A stretch of 64,000 nucleotides of DNA, taken from the NCBI GenBank assembly GCA_046327755.1, contig JAXLXW010000008.1:124001-188000 (forward strand), written 5' to 3'. Numbering within the stretch: position 1 is the first letter of the stretch; each line of letters begins with the position of its first letter. Under the pieces are notes generated by a model. It made no database searches. It was not told where the DNA came from and saw only the letters and a list, made by a program, of their open reading frames with translations. Shown here piece by piece: positions 18,260 through 28,021 of the stretch. Position numbers and translations under genes: made by a program. Source of the stretch: SCN-70-22 sp046327755. GTDB lineage: Bacteria > Gemmatimonadota > Gemmatimonadetes > Gemmatimonadales > Gemmatimonadaceae.

Positions 18260-19423
18260 GTGCGAGCCGTCCGGGTGCGGTTCGCACGAGCCGCACTCGC
18301 CCTCGTCTCGACCGGCGCCGTCGCGTGCGGCGGCGATCGTCTCTCGCCAACGGGCACCTCGCCACCGGTAACGCCACTCTCCTTCGCCGGCATCATCGAC
18401 TCGACCCGGCGGCAGGCGAACCTCCCGGCGCTCGGCGCCGCCATCGTCACCAGCGACTCCACTTTGCAGCTGGCGGTAAGCGGTACGCGACGTCTCGGGG
18501 GAACGAGTGCCGTCACGGTGAACGATCGCTGGCACCTGGGATCGGTCTTCAAGCACCAGGTGTCGGTCCTCGTGGCCGGGCTGGTGGCCGACGGCACCCT
18601 CTCGTGGACCACCACGCTGGCCGAGTACTTCCCGGAACTGGCGACCACGATGCGCGCCGAGTACCGCACGCGCACGCTGCGCGACCTCCTGTCGCATAGT
18701 GCCGGGATCGCGCGTGACTGGAGCTCGGAAGTTCCGCGTACCGGGCGCGCCGCGCGAGCGGAGGCGGTGCGCTGGGCACTGCAGTCGCCGCCAGCCGCAA
18801 TTCCCGGAACGTACGCCTACAGCAACGTCGGCTACATGATTGCCGGGGCGATCATCGAGCGCGCGCTCGACCGCGACTTCGAGTTGGTCGTCGCTGAGCG
18901 AGTGTGGAGACCGTTGGGAATGTCGAGCGCCGGCTTTGGGCAGGCGGGCACGGCGGGACGCGACGACGAGCCGCTGGGCCATTGGCTCGGCAACGGATCC
19001 ACGCCAGCGATCTACGACGCCGGGACGCCGAACGCCGACAACCCGCCCGAATACTCGCCAGCCGGCCGCGCCCACATGTCGCTGCGCGACTGGGCGCGTT
19101 TCACCTCGGCACTCCTGGCCGCGGAGCGCGGACGCGACACCCCCGTGCTCACCTTCGTTCAGTGGCGCGCCCTCACGCAGGGCGTCGTCGCGAACGGCAC
19201 GGGGAGTTACGGCTACGGGCTTGCCGTCGCCGATCGCGGCTGGGCGGGAGGGCGCGCGCTCTTCCACGATGGGACCAACACGCGCCACTACGCCCTCGTC
19301 GGCATCGCCCCCGGGCGCGACTTCGCCATCCTCATTGCCACCAACGAGTGGAGCGCGACGATGGGAGCGACGATGGACGGCATCTTCGCGCGGCTGGCCA
19401 GCTATCAATCCAGCGGGCGCTGA
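18260..19423 (+). CDS. Beta-lactamase-like serine hydrolase lipoprotein
   Basis: A 387-residue class C beta-lactamase/penicillin-binding-protein-like hydrolase. The GTG at 18260, 19 nt after the helicase stop, gives a proper lipoprotein signal ending GAVACGG with Cys23 as lipidated residue. The catalytic SxxK tetrad is SVFK (95-98), the YxN motif is the YSN in YAYSNVGYM, and HDGTN stands in the third-motif region. Such proteins act as esterases or D-amino peptidases on the outside of the cell; beta-lactam hydrolysis is not implied. Confidence 0.8.
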   Translation: MRAVRVRFARAALALVSTGAVACGGDRLSPTGTSPPVTPLSFAGIIDSTRRQANLPALGAAIVTSDSTLQLAVSGTRRLGGTSAVTVNDRWHLGSVFKHQVSVLVAGLVADGTLSWTTTLAEYFPELATTMRAEYRTRTLRDLLSHSAGIARDWSSEVPRTGRAARAEAVRWALQSPPAAIPGTYAYSNVGYMIAGAIIERALDRDFELVVAERVWRPLGMSSAGFGQAGTAGRDDEPLGHWLGNGSTPAIYDAGTPNADNPPEYSPAGRAHMSLRDWARFTSALLAAERGRDTPVLTFVQWRALTQGVVANGTGSYGYGLAVADRGWAGGRALFHDGTNTRHYALVGIAPGRDFAILIATNEWSATMGATMDGIFARLASYQSSGR

Positions 19424-19464
19424 CTCACCCCGCACGCATCTCCCACCTCAACCCACTTCGCCCC

Positions 19465-19662
19465 ATGCGCTTCGAGTACATCACGCTCAAGTTCGCGGCC
19501 TCCGGTTGGCTGGCCGGCGGTGACCTGGATGGCGACGCGTTCAACGAGCGGCTCAACCTCCTCGGCGACGAGGGGTGGGAGCTGGTCAGCGTCTTCGACA
19601 CCAACATGCTGCACGGCCGCACCCGCGACGTGGTGGCCGTGCTGAAGCGCCCGCGCCGGTAG
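19465..19662 (+). CDS. DUF4177 small protein
   Basis: A 65-residue protein starting MRFEYITLKF with the pattern FNERLNLLGDEGWELVSV that defines the DUF4177 family. Nothing is known of its function. It ends 7 nt from the stop of the convergent permease gene. Confidence 0.75.
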   Translation: MRFEYITLKFAASGWLAGGDLDGDAFNERLNLLGDEGWELVSVFDTNMLHGRTRDVVAVLKRPRR

Positions 19663-19669
19663 CGGACCG

Positions 19670-22108
19670 TTAGTCGGAGCGGATCGCGAGCACGGGATCG
19701 ACCCCGGCGGCCCGCCGCGCGGGCACCCAGCAGGCCAGCGCGGCGACCCCCGCGAGGACGAGCGGCACCACGGTGAAGGTCAGCGGATCGGTCGCGCCGC
19801 TCCCGTACAGCACTCCCCGGATCACGCGCGCCACGCCTAACGCCACGCCGATCCCGATCACGCCACCCGCGACGACGAGCGAGAGCCCCTGGCGCATCAC
19901 CATTCGCACGACCTCGCCGCGCGCCGCCCCGATCGCCATGCGAATCCCGATCTCGCGCGTGCGCTGCGCGACGGCGTAGGACATCACGCCGTACATCCCG
20001 ACCGCCGCCAGCAGCAACCCCAGCGCACCGAAGACGCCGAGCGACGTTCCCGCCAGCCGTGCCGGCAGGAGGGCGAAGCCGAGGTGGTTCTTCATCGTCT
20101 TCACGTCGGCGACGGGGAGGTTGGCGTCGAGCGCTGCGACTTCCGACCGCAGCTGCGGGATGATGGCCAGCGGATCCCCGTCGACTCGCAGGTGCAACGT
20201 CATCTCGGCGCGCCACTCCTGCGCCTGCGGGAAGTACATGAAGGCGGTCGGCTCCTCGCCGAGGCGCACATACTTCCCCGTGGGGACCACACCGACGACC
20301 GTGAAGTCGCGACCGGCGGTGTGCACCACCTTGCCGAGCGCGCTCCCCTTGGGGAAGAAACGCTTCACGAACTGCTGGTTCACCACCAGCACCGGCGCCG
20401 ACAGGCTGTCGTCGCGCGCCTCGAACGAGCGTCCCTCGACCAGGGGAATCCCCATCGCTTCCAGGTAGCCTGGTGACGCAACGTTGTAGTTGATCGACAT
20501 CCCCTCGTCAGGCGCGGGGGTGTACCCCGGCACCGTGATGCCGCGGTCCGAGTTGCCGAGTCCCAGCTGCGTGTACTGCGCCATCCCCACCGCCTTCACC
20601 CCGGGGAGTGCCCGCAGGCGATCGAGGAGGATGCGATAGAACTGCTCGGTGCGGGCGCGGTTATAGCCCTGCAGCGACGGATCCACCGAGGCGAGGAGCA
20701 GCCCCTCGGCGTTGAATCCCTTGTCGACCGTGGTGGCCGCCTGGAGGTTGCGAAGGAAGAGCCCCGCGCAGACCAGGAGGACGACCGAGAGCGCCATCTG
20801 CGCCACGACGAGTGCGCGGCTCAAGCGCGAGCGCGAGCCGCCGGCCGGCGCCTCGCCCTTGAGCGAGGGAATGAGCGCCGGGCGCGTGGCCTGCAACGCC
20901 GGGACGAGGCCAAACAGGAAGCCGGTCGCGATCGTGATCCCTAACGAGAAGAGGAGCACGGGGACGCTGAGGCGCAGGTCCGGGGAGAAGTCGAGGTCCA
21001 TCGGCAGGCGCACGCGATTGGCCAGCGTGATGGCCCACCACGCCACGGCGATCCCGCACACCCCCGCGACGAGCGAAAAGACGAGACTCTCGGTGAGGAG
21101 CTGGCGCACCAGGACGCCGCGTCGCGCCCCGATGGAGAGGCGCACCGCCATCTCGCGCCAGCGGTCCTGCGCGCGCGCCAGGAAGAGGTTGGCCACGTTG
21201 ACGCAGGCGATGAGGAGGAGCATCAGCACCACCGCCATCACGACGGCGGTGAGCCCCACCTGGGCCGACCGGAACATCGGGTGGATCCCGGCCTCGCCTT
21301 GCGGGACGAGCGTGAGGCCTGAGTGTTCGTAGTCGCCGGGGAAGTCGGTGCGCAGTTCGCCTTCGAGGGCGCGCATGCGGGACTTGGCCCGCTCCATCGT
21401 TGCGCCGGGGGCGAGGCGTGCGAGGACGAACATCGAGTTCTCGTCGCGCTCGTGCATCGCCCCGCCGTTCCCCGGCTCGATGTGCGCGAGCTGCATCAGC
21501 GGAACCCACAGTTCCGGCGTGATGAGCGGGAGCGCCCCGCGAAACTCACGCGGGGCCACGCCCACGACGGTGTATGCCGTGCCGTTCACGATGATCGACT
21601 TCCCAACCACATCCTCGGCGCCGCCAAAGCGGCGCTGCCAGGCGGCGTACGAGATGACGGCGATCGGGTGGGCGAGTTCCCCCACGTCTTCTGCGGGAAT
21701 GAAGACGCGCCCGCGGAGCGCCCCGACGCCAAGCAAGCCGAAGTAGTTGGCGGAGACCACCTGCGTCATCACGCGCTCGGGGCGGCCGCCAGCCGCAACG
21801 TTGGCGAGCGTGAACTTCCACGTGGCCACGTCGCTGAAGACGTCCTTCGTCCGCTCGCGCAGGTCCTTCCAGTGCGGGATGGAGTTCGAGCCGTATTCCA
21901 TGCCCGGCCACTTGCGGTAGAGCTGGGCCAGCCGCTCCGCCTCGCGCACGCCGGGGAGCGGGCGGAGCATCAGCGCATCCACGACCGAGAAGACCGCCGT
22001 ATTGAGCCCGATCCCCAACGCCAGCGTCACCACCGCCAGCGCGGTGAACAGCGGCTTCTTCAGCAGGAGTCGGATCGCGAAGCGCAGGTCGTGGAGGAAG
22101 GTCGACAT
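19670..22108 (-). CDS. ADOP-type ABC transporter permease (MacB/FtsX duplicated)
   Basis: An 812-residue permease of the acidobacterial duplicated type. The start MSTFLHDLRFAIRLLLKKPLF at 22108 is the family N-terminus. It has a first membrane helix at about 18-40, a periplasmic MacB core, then an FtsX block (about 265-420: VGLTAVVMAVVLMLLLIACVNVANL), a second periplasmic core and a second FtsX block with the last helices (LGLLLAAVGMYGVMSYAVAQRTREIGIRMAIGA). No ATPase gene is next to it, which is usual for this class. Substrate unknown; export of lipids, peptides or drugs is possible. Confidence 0.85.
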   Translation of the reverse strand: MSTFLHDLRFAIRLLLKKPLFTALAVVTLALGIGLNTAVFSVVDALMLRPLPGVREAERLAQLYRKWPGMEYGSNSIPHWKDLRERTKDVFSDVATWKFTLANVAAGGRPERVMTQVVSANYFGLLGVGALRGRVFIPAEDVGELAHPIAVISYAAWQRRFGGAEDVVGKSIIVNGTAYTVVGVAPREFRGALPLITPELWVPLMQLAHIEPGNGGAMHERDENSMFVLARLAPGATMERAKSRMRALEGELRTDFPGDYEHSGLTLVPQGEAGIHPMFRSAQVGLTAVVMAVVLMLLLIACVNVANLFLARAQDRWREMAVRLSIGARRGVLVRQLLTESLVFSLVAGVCGIAVAWWAITLANRVRLPMDLDFSPDLRLSVPVLLFSLGITIATGFLFGLVPALQATRPALIPSLKGEAPAGGSRSRLSRALVVAQMALSVVLLVCAGLFLRNLQAATTVDKGFNAEGLLLASVDPSLQGYNRARTEQFYRILLDRLRALPGVKAVGMAQYTQLGLGNSDRGITVPGYTPAPDEGMSINYNVASPGYLEAMGIPLVEGRSFEARDDSLSAPVLVVNQQFVKRFFPKGSALGKVVHTAGRDFTVVGVVPTGKYVRLGEEPTAFMYFPQAQEWRAEMTLHLRVDGDPLAIIPQLRSEVAALDANLPVADVKTMKNHLGFALLPARLAGTSLGVFGALGLLLAAVGMYGVMSYAVAQRTREIGIRMAIGAARGEVVRMVMRQGLSLVVAGGVIGIGVALGVARVIRGVLYGSGATDPLTFTVVPLVLAGVAALACWVPARRAAGVDPVLAIRSD

Positions 22109-22233
22109 GGCGGTCCGGGCGCGGGTGGAGAGGGGCCGTCGCTCACTGCGGGGCGTACCATGGATGGACAGTACGGCACCGCACAACGTTTGGATTCCCC
22201 TCCACGCCATTCCCCCCGCTGGACCGTCCCCCG

Positions 22234-22851
22234 TCAGCCCTCCCGCCCCTCCTTCCCGTCTCGTCCCTCGCGGGCGTCCCGCGTCCACGTGAGTTCCCAC
22301 TCGCAGAAGGCATCGTCCGCGTGGACGCAGCGAACGTGCTTCACACGCGGCGACTCGCCCCCCGCCAGCTGGAGCGCCTGCTGCAGCCCCCCGGTCTGGC
22401 GGCGGCAGAACAGCGTGTCCTGCGAATCGAAGCCGGAGAGCCGCAGCACCGCCCGGGTCTCGTCGTCCTCCACCACCTGCATGTTGCCCGGCGCGTAGAA
22501 GAGCTGGAAGAGCGAGACGCTCTGGGTCAGGAACTCGTGCGGCGACCGCTTGCGCAGGATCCCGCGATAGAGCTGGGCGCCGGCGCGCTCGATGGAGTGC
22601 GCGCCAGAGTGCTCGACCCAGAGTGGCTCCCGTTCCCGCAGCAAGGCGTCGGCACCCCGCCACACGGCGAGGAGGTCGGCATACGGAAGCTCCGTGGTCG
22701 CGTCGAGCCTCGAGAGCCGCTCACGCAGCGACGGCGCGAGCGTCGCGAGGAGGGCGTCACACACCTCCGCTCCGTGCGCCATCGACACGTACGCCAGCGT
22801 CGCGAGCGCCGTCGCTCCCTTGGCGACCGATCCCTGCGGCGATGCGCTCAC
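22234..22851 (-). CDS. DUF2378 / TIGR02265 family protein
   Basis: A 205-residue protein that matches, from memory, the myxobacterial TIGR02265 paralog family: an N-terminal helical part (LLATLAPSLRERLSRLD, YADLLAVWRGADALL), RGILRKRSPHEFLTQSVSLFQLFY, then a small beta domain with LRLSGFDSQDTLFCRRQTG and the closing CVHADDAFCEWELTW. The fold is related to heme-NO-binding/V4R ligand domains. The GTG start overlaps the stop of the CoA ligase gene by 4 nt (GTGA). The C-terminus (AREGRDGKEGREG) is purine-repeat-like. It may sense a ligand related to the ligase product; this is speculation. Confidence 0.65.
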   Translation of the reverse strand: MSASPQGSVAKGATALATLAYVSMAHGAEVCDALLATLAPSLRERLSRLDATTELPYADLLAVWRGADALLREREPLWVEHSGAHSIERAGAQLYRGILRKRSPHEFLTQSVSLFQLFYAPGNMQVVEDDETRAVLRLSGFDSQDTLFCRRQTGGLQQALQLAGGESPRVKHVRCVHADDAFCEWELTWTRDAREGRDGKEGREG

Positions 22852-24389
22852 GTGGCGCTCCCATCTGCCGACAGTTTGGCCAGCGCGGTGCGATCGACCT
22901 TCCCCGATCCGAGGCGCGGGAGCTCCGTCAGGACCGTCACGCCTTTCGGGACCTTGTATCCCGCCAGGCGCAAACGCCCCCACGCAAGCAATTCGTCAGG
23001 GACCACCGCCGCACCACGCCGCGCCACCACGAACGCGCGCCCCACCTCCCCCCACTTGGGGTCCTGCACCCCGATGACGGTCACCTCGGCCACCGATGGA
23101 TGCTCGATCAACGCGGCCTCCACCTCGCCGGGGTACACGTTCTCTCCACCGGAGATGAACATCTCCTTGCGGCGCCCGCAGATGCGATACGCCCCTTCGG
23201 CATCGCGCGTCGCGAGGTCGCCGGTGCGCAGCCACCCGTCGGGCGTCAGCGCCTCTGCCGTGCGCACCGGGTCATCGAAGTAGCCGGAGAACATCTGGGG
23301 GCCACGCAGGAGGAGCTCGCCGGCCTCGCCAGCCGCAACATCGTTGCCATCCTCCCGCACCAGTCGCATCTCGAGGAAGGGGACCGGCCACCCCACGCTC
23401 CCGTTGCGGCGCGGCGCCTCCTCCAGCGGCATGCTGAAGCAGTTGGGGCCGCACTCCGTGAGCCCGAACCCCTCCTTCATCCCGAAACCCGCCGCGCGCA
23501 CACGATCCATCAGGCTCGTCGGGCACGGCGCTCCGCCCGAGATGAAGCAGCGAAGCGACGGAATCGGGCGCCCCCACGCCGTGCTTTCGAGGAGCATCAC
23601 GAGCTGCGTCGGAATCGTGAGTGCGATCGTGCACCCCTCCTCGTCGAGTCCCGCCAGGTAACCCGCGGGATCGAACTGGTCGAAGAGGACGATGCGTCCG
23701 CCGCGCTGCCACAACGGCGTCGCGAAGACGTTCCATCCCCCCGTGTGGAAGAAGGGCGTCGCGACCGGGGCCACATCGCGTGCGCCGAGCTCCCATGCCG
23801 TCGTCGTGGCCACGGCGTTGTAGAAGAGCTGCCGATGCGGAAGCACGGCCCCCTTGGGCACCCCGGTCGAGCCGGAGGTGTAGAGGATCAGCGCCGCATC
23901 CTCCGCGTCCACGCGCACCGCGTCCGGGAGCAGGTCACGCGACGCAAACGCCGGCGGCGCGTCGCTGTCGGGCGCCATCTCGATCCACCGAGACCCGACA
24001 GCCGCAACGCCCGCCTCCTCGGCGAGCCGCCGGAAACGCCCTTCCGACACGAGTACGGCCGGGCGCGCATTCTCCACGATGCGCGACAGTTCACGCGCGG
24101 CGAGCCGCCAATTGAGCGGAACCAGCGCCGCCCCCAATCGGCCGCACGCATACAACAGCGCCACCTGCGCCGCGCGATTCCCCGCCAGCGTCGCCACGCG
24201 GTCGCCCGCGGTCACACCGTGCGAGACGAGCAGGGCGCGCCACCGCTCCGCCAGGCGATCGAGTTCGCCATAGGTGAATCGCTGGTCGCGCGCCCGGTCG
24301 ACCAGCGCGACACGTTCGGGCGTCACTCGCCCCCACCAGCGGATGGGATCGGGATCGGCGGGGAACGTCGGGCGCGACGCCATCGTCAT
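22848..24389 (-). CDS. AMP-dependent acyl-CoA synthetase
   Basis: A 513-residue ANL-superfamily ligase that activates a carboxylic acid as acyl-adenylate and then acyl-CoA. Motifs: P-loop LYTSGSTGVPKG, GGAPCPTSLMDR, FGLTECGPNCFS (A5), DGWLRTGDLATRDAEGAYRICGRRKEMFISGGENVYPGEVE (A7-A8 hinge), and the catalytic lysine in PRLGSGKVDR near the C-terminus. The layout fits medium-chain or cyclohexanecarboxylate/aryl-type ligases rather than long-chain FadD. It lies 6 nt after the esterase gene, so its substrate may be the acid that the esterase releases. Confidence 0.88.
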   Translation of the reverse strand: MTMASRPTFPADPDPIRWWGRVTPERVALVDRARDQRFTYGELDRLAERWRALLVSHGVTAGDRVATLAGNRAAQVALLYACGRLGAALVPLNWRLAARELSRIVENARPAVLVSEGRFRRLAEEAGVAAVGSRWIEMAPDSDAPPAFASRDLLPDAVRVDAEDAALILYTSGSTGVPKGAVLPHRQLFYNAVATTTAWELGARDVAPVATPFFHTGGWNVFATPLWQRGGRIVLFDQFDPAGYLAGLDEEGCTIALTIPTQLVMLLESTAWGRPIPSLRCFISGGAPCPTSLMDRVRAAGFGMKEGFGLTECGPNCFSMPLEEAPRRNGSVGWPVPFLEMRLVREDGNDVAAGEAGELLLRGPQMFSGYFDDPVRTAEALTPDGWLRTGDLATRDAEGAYRICGRRKEMFISGGENVYPGEVEAALIEHPSVAEVTVIGVQDPKWGEVGRAFVVARRGAAVVPDELLAWGRLRLAGYKVPKGVTVLTELPRLGSGKVDRTALAKLSADGSAT

Positions 24390-24395
24390 CGACGC

Positions 24396-25448
24396 CTAAC
24401 GACGCCCCTGCGTCGCAAAGAAGTCGACGACCAGCGCGCTGGCCGACGGCCCCCGCGCGTCGGTGAAGCTCCCATCCGGCGAGCCGCCAGACCAGGCGTG
24501 CCCCAACTCCCGCACCATCACCAGCCACGAGAGCGGCATGCCGTCCTGTGCGCGGTACGTCGATCGCGTCACCCGATAGCCCCCCTCCTCCGTCACCAGG
24601 CGATCGGTCCCGCCGCTCGTCGTGTCCAGCACCTGCCCCTTCGCCATCGCATTCGTGAGGAACCACTGCTTTGCCGCCTGCGCCCCGTTGATCGGCGCCA
24701 CGACTGCGTCTGACTCGCCATGGATGACCAACGTCGGCACGATGCGCGAGTGCGAACCCATCGCCGCAAACGCCGCTTCACCAAACGGCTCGGGACTCGG
24801 GACGCCGCGCTGCATCACGCTGACCGCATCCATCACCGTCCGCGCCGCTCCATGCACCAGCCCCGAATGCAGCGCGAGCGCTGCGTACTGCTCCGGATAC
24901 GCCGCCGCCACGAGCGACGCCATCGCCGCCCCCGCCGAGATCCCGCCGAGGAAGACGCGCGATGCATCACCACCATGCTCGGCGACCACATGCGCCGTCA
25001 TCCCGGCAATCAACGACGGCTCACCGGCATCACGCCGTTGGTGCGCCGCGTCGAACCAGTTCCAGCACTTCTTGGGATTGAGCGCCAGCGGCTGTTCGGG
25101 ATACAGCACCATCCACCCGCGCGCCCCGGCCACCTCGTGCAATCGCGTCCCACGTGCGATGTCATCGGCGTCCTGTGTGCAGCCGTGCAGCATCACCACC
25201 AGCGGTCGCCCGCCAGCCGGCGCAGCGCCGTCTGGCAAGTGAAGCGCATATGACCGCTCGCCGGCCGCGTTCCGGAACGTCCCTCGAATGACTCGCATTG
25301 TCCTGGGCATCATGGGCTGAACCGACACACTCGAGCGCAACGGCCGGTCCACCGCCGTCGCGCCTGCCACCTGCAGGAACCCGGAGGCGACCGCCGGGGC
25401 CACGATGGCCCCGACGGTCGCCACAACGAGACGCCATGCGACTGGCAC
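24396..25448 (-). CDS. Exported PHB-depolymerase-family esterase
   Basis: A 350-residue alpha/beta hydrolase of the LpqC/esterase PHB-depolymerase family. The GTG start opens a hydrophobic N-terminus (residues 5-30) compatible with export. The oxyanion region is VVMLHGCTQDADDIARGT, the nucleophile serine stands in GISAGAAMA, and the Trp/Asn-rich NPKKCWNWFDAAHQRRDAGEP segment is typical of the family. Natural substrates in the family include polyhydroxyalkanoates, feruloyl and acetyl-xylan esters. The TAG stop is part of a CGTTAGGC word. It lies between a TonB receptor and a CoA ligase gene. Confidence 0.85.
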   Translation of the reverse strand: MPVAWRLVVATVGAIVAPAVASGFLQVAGATAVDRPLRSSVSVQPMMPRTMRVIRGTFRNAAGERSYALHLPDGAAPAGGRPLVVMLHGCTQDADDIARGTRLHEVAGARGWMVLYPEQPLALNPKKCWNWFDAAHQRRDAGEPSLIAGMTAHVVAEHGGDASRVFLGGISAGAAMASLVAAAYPEQYAALALHSGLVHGAARTVMDAVSVMQRGVPSPEPFGEAAFAAMGSHSRIVPTLVIHGESDAVVAPINGAQAAKQWFLTNAMAKGQVLDTTSGGTDRLVTEEGGYRVTRSTYRAQDGMPLSWLVMVRELGHAWSGGSPDGSFTDARGPSASALVVDFFATQGRR

Positions 25449-25466
25449 GTACCGAACCTCTCGAAC

Positions 25467-27947
25467 CTATCGATCGTAGCGCACGCCGACGAACAGCATC
25501 GTCCCGATCGACGGCATGTTGATCATCTCCATGTGGCGCTGCCCGATGTTGCAGCTCCGCTTGGGGACGTAGGCACCGGGCGATGTGAGCCCCTGGCGGA
25601 GCTCGTACGACCCGCTGGAGCACGCCGCGATGTTCTGCAACGAGACGTTGACCTGCGCGCCGACCGAGGGAATCCGACGCGCGACGGTGAGGTCGAGCGT
25701 CTCGAACGTCGGGATGATGCCGGCATTGATCCCCGAGCGGAAGTTGTAGCCGGTCACGTGGCGAATCGTGAAGCCGCCCAGGAGCTTGCGCTCCGGCGCG
25801 TTGAAGTCCATCCCGACATTCCACTTGGTCGGTGTCGTGTTGAGCGCGGTGGCCTCGGTCACTGCCGCCGGATCCGTCGGCTTCTTCTCCACACGGCTCA
25901 GCTTCGTGAGCGACAGCGTGCCGGAGGCCGCGACGTTGTCGTTCAGCACCCAGCGCACACCCGCGTCCATCCCCTTGAGCTTCGCCTTGCCCAGGTTGAG
26001 GTACGTCAGCACCGACTGTGCGCCGTTAGGCGACGTCACGCGCTGTCCCGCGGCGTCGTAGGCAAAGGTCCCGGCAAGGTGCGAGTTGATCGTCACCAAC
26101 GGCGAGATGAAGTCCTTGTAGTCCGCCTGGTAGTACGCCGCGTCGATGAAGACCCGGTTCTTCAGGATCCCCTTGTAGCCCACTTCGTACGTGGTGTTCT
26201 CCTCGGGCACGAGCGGCTTGTACGTGGCCACCGTCGCGCCGGTGGCATTCTTCACCGTCCAGCCGTCCTTGTTGCCGTAGACCGCGAAGCCACCGAACCC
26301 CGTGGCGAGCTTCACGAAGTCGTTGATCGAGAAGTAGTTGTTCAGGACCGTCGGCGTCTTGAACGCGCGATTGTACGTCACGCGGAAGGTCTGGTCGACC
26401 CACGGCGTGTAGAGCAGCCCGGCCTTGGGCGAGAAGTTGGCGTCGTACGCCGTCGCCTTGTCGTAGCGCCCGGAGAGCACGAGGCGCAGCTGGGACCCCA
26501 GCGGCGTCTCGGTCTGCGCGTACACCCCCTGCTGGTTGAGGACGATGTTCTCGTTGGTCGTGCGATCGACGAGCCATTCGCGCTTGGAGCTCACGTCATC
26601 GCGACGCACCTGCGCCCCCCAGATGATGCGCGTATCCAGCAGCGGGGCAATGGTGAAGTTGTTCTGGACCTCAGCGGCCGCGAGCTTTCCCTCGGCTGGC
26701 CAGTCGGAGAGCTTCGCGACCGAATCGTCGCTGATCGTTGCCGGCGTCGTCAGGCGCGCGCTGGAATAGCGATTGATCGCGTAGCTGTCACCCGACAGCG
26801 ACTGCGTCGCATACGCGTTGGCGTACCAGTGCGGCGACGTCCACTTGAGCTGCGTGTGACGGTACTGCCAGTCGACCAACTGGTTGCGCCCGACGTTGGT
26901 CTGTCCCACGCCATTCGACTTGCTGATCCCCGCGTTCCATTCGAAGCGGTTGGCGCCGGCGTAGTACACCAGCGCCCCCTCGCCGCGCATCACGTCGGTC
27001 TTCCAGTCCACCTTTCCGCCGATCCCCTGTTCGCGCACGTTCCCCGAGTAGCGCAACTCGTTCTGGAACTCGTTCGCCGAGAGGTACTCGCCGCTCACCT
27101 TGTAGCCGAGCTTCCCGTTCGAGGTCACGCCGGCGTAGCGTCCCTGGAAGTCCATGAAGCCGCGCGAACCTCCCGCCACCTCGACCGACGATCCCTGGAA
27201 CTGCTTCGGATCCTTGGTCTGCAGCGTGAGGACGCCGTTCGATGCGTCGGGGCCGTACAGCGCCGAGCCCGGACCGATCAGCACCTCGACTCCCGCGAGG
27301 TCGACCTTCGGGATGGTCGTGAAGCCGCCCACCGGCAACCCGTTCTCCGGCAGGACGGCGACGCGCCCGTCTTCCATCATCAGCATCCGGTTGTTGAACG
27401 ACGAGTTGAAGCCGCGCGCGTTGATCGCGACGGCCGTCATCCCCACCTGGATGTAGTCGATCCCCTTCACTTCCTTGAGCGCCGGGGCAAACGAATTGCC
27501 GACCGAGTTGGCAATCTGCGCCGCCTCGAGGCGCGTGACGGTCGCCGGTGCGTCGGTGATCTTCTCCACGCGGCGCGACGCCGACACCACGACACCGCCC
27601 AGCTGCAACGCGGCGGCCTGCAGCGTCACGTTCACCTCGGCGGTCGCGCCGGCCGTGACGGTCACGTTCGCCACCTCGACGGCCTTGTTGCCGATGCGCT
27701 GCACGCGCACGGTGTACGACCCCGCCGGTACGTTGTTGATGCCGAAGCGCCCGTTGGCGTCGGAGATGGCGCCGTATCGCGTCCCCACCACCGTCACGCT
27801 CGCATTGTCGAGCGGACGCTTGGCGGAGTCGGCCACGGTGCCCGCGATGCGTCCGCCCTGTGCCTGCGCCACCGCGGAGGTGGCAAGCAGCGCGAGCAGC
27901 GCCACCGCCCCCCGGAATCCCTGTGCGATCCTACGTGTCACGTGCAT
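25467..27947 (-). CDS. TonB-dependent outer-membrane receptor with carboxypeptidase-regulatory-like domain
   Basis: An 826-residue outer-membrane receptor. A signal peptide ends near AVAQAQG; residues about 30-115 form a CarboxypepD-regulatory-like beta domain (GRIAGTVADSAKRPLDNASVTVVG), followed by the plug (about 125-240, with VLIGPGSALYGPDASNGVL) and the 22-stranded barrel; the last residue is Arg (GVRYDR) rather than the usual Phe. GGGGAGGGACG gives a strong ribosome site. It sits 73 bp after the MaoC gene and 18 bp before the esterase, which suggests import of the compound handled by these enzymes. The ligand is unknown. Confidence 0.88.
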   Translation of the reverse strand: MHVTRRIAQGFRGAVALLALLATSAVAQAQGGRIAGTVADSAKRPLDNASVTVVGTRYGAISDANGRFGINNVPAGSYTVRVQRIGNKAVEVANVTVTAGATAEVNVTLQAAALQLGGVVVSASRRVEKITDAPATVTRLEAAQIANSVGNSFAPALKEVKGIDYIQVGMTAVAINARGFNSSFNNRMLMMEDGRVAVLPENGLPVGGFTTIPKVDLAGVEVLIGPGSALYGPDASNGVLTLQTKDPKQFQGSSVEVAGGSRGFMDFQGRYAGVTSNGKLGYKVSGEYLSANEFQNELRYSGNVREQGIGGKVDWKTDVMRGEGALVYYAGANRFEWNAGISKSNGVGQTNVGRNQLVDWQYRHTQLKWTSPHWYANAYATQSLSGDSYAINRYSSARLTTPATISDDSVAKLSDWPAEGKLAAAEVQNNFTIAPLLDTRIIWGAQVRRDDVSSKREWLVDRTTNENIVLNQQGVYAQTETPLGSQLRLVLSGRYDKATAYDANFSPKAGLLYTPWVDQTFRVTYNRAFKTPTVLNNYFSINDFVKLATGFGGFAVYGNKDGWTVKNATGATVATYKPLVPEENTTYEVGYKGILKNRVFIDAAYYQADYKDFISPLVTINSHLAGTFAYDAAGQRVTSPNGAQSVLTYLNLGKAKLKGMDAGVRWVLNDNVAASGTLSLTKLSRVEKKPTDPAAVTEATALNTTPTKWNVGMDFNAPERKLLGGFTIRHVTGYNFRSGINAGIIPTFETLDLTVARRIPSVGAQVNVSLQNIAACSSGSYELRQGLTSPGAYVPKRSCNIGQRHMEMINMPSIGTMLFVGVRYDR

Positions 27948-28021
27948 GGTTCGTCCCTCCCCAAGGAGAATAGGTCCATCCGATACAACTGCCGCATTGG
28001 TGCACCTGCTGCTCTATTCGT

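Noticed and set aside
22109..22663. Upstream extension of the ADOP permease frame by 185 codons
   Set aside because: The extension is Arg/Gly/Ala-rich antisense to the DUF2378 gene region, and the family N-terminus starts at 22108.
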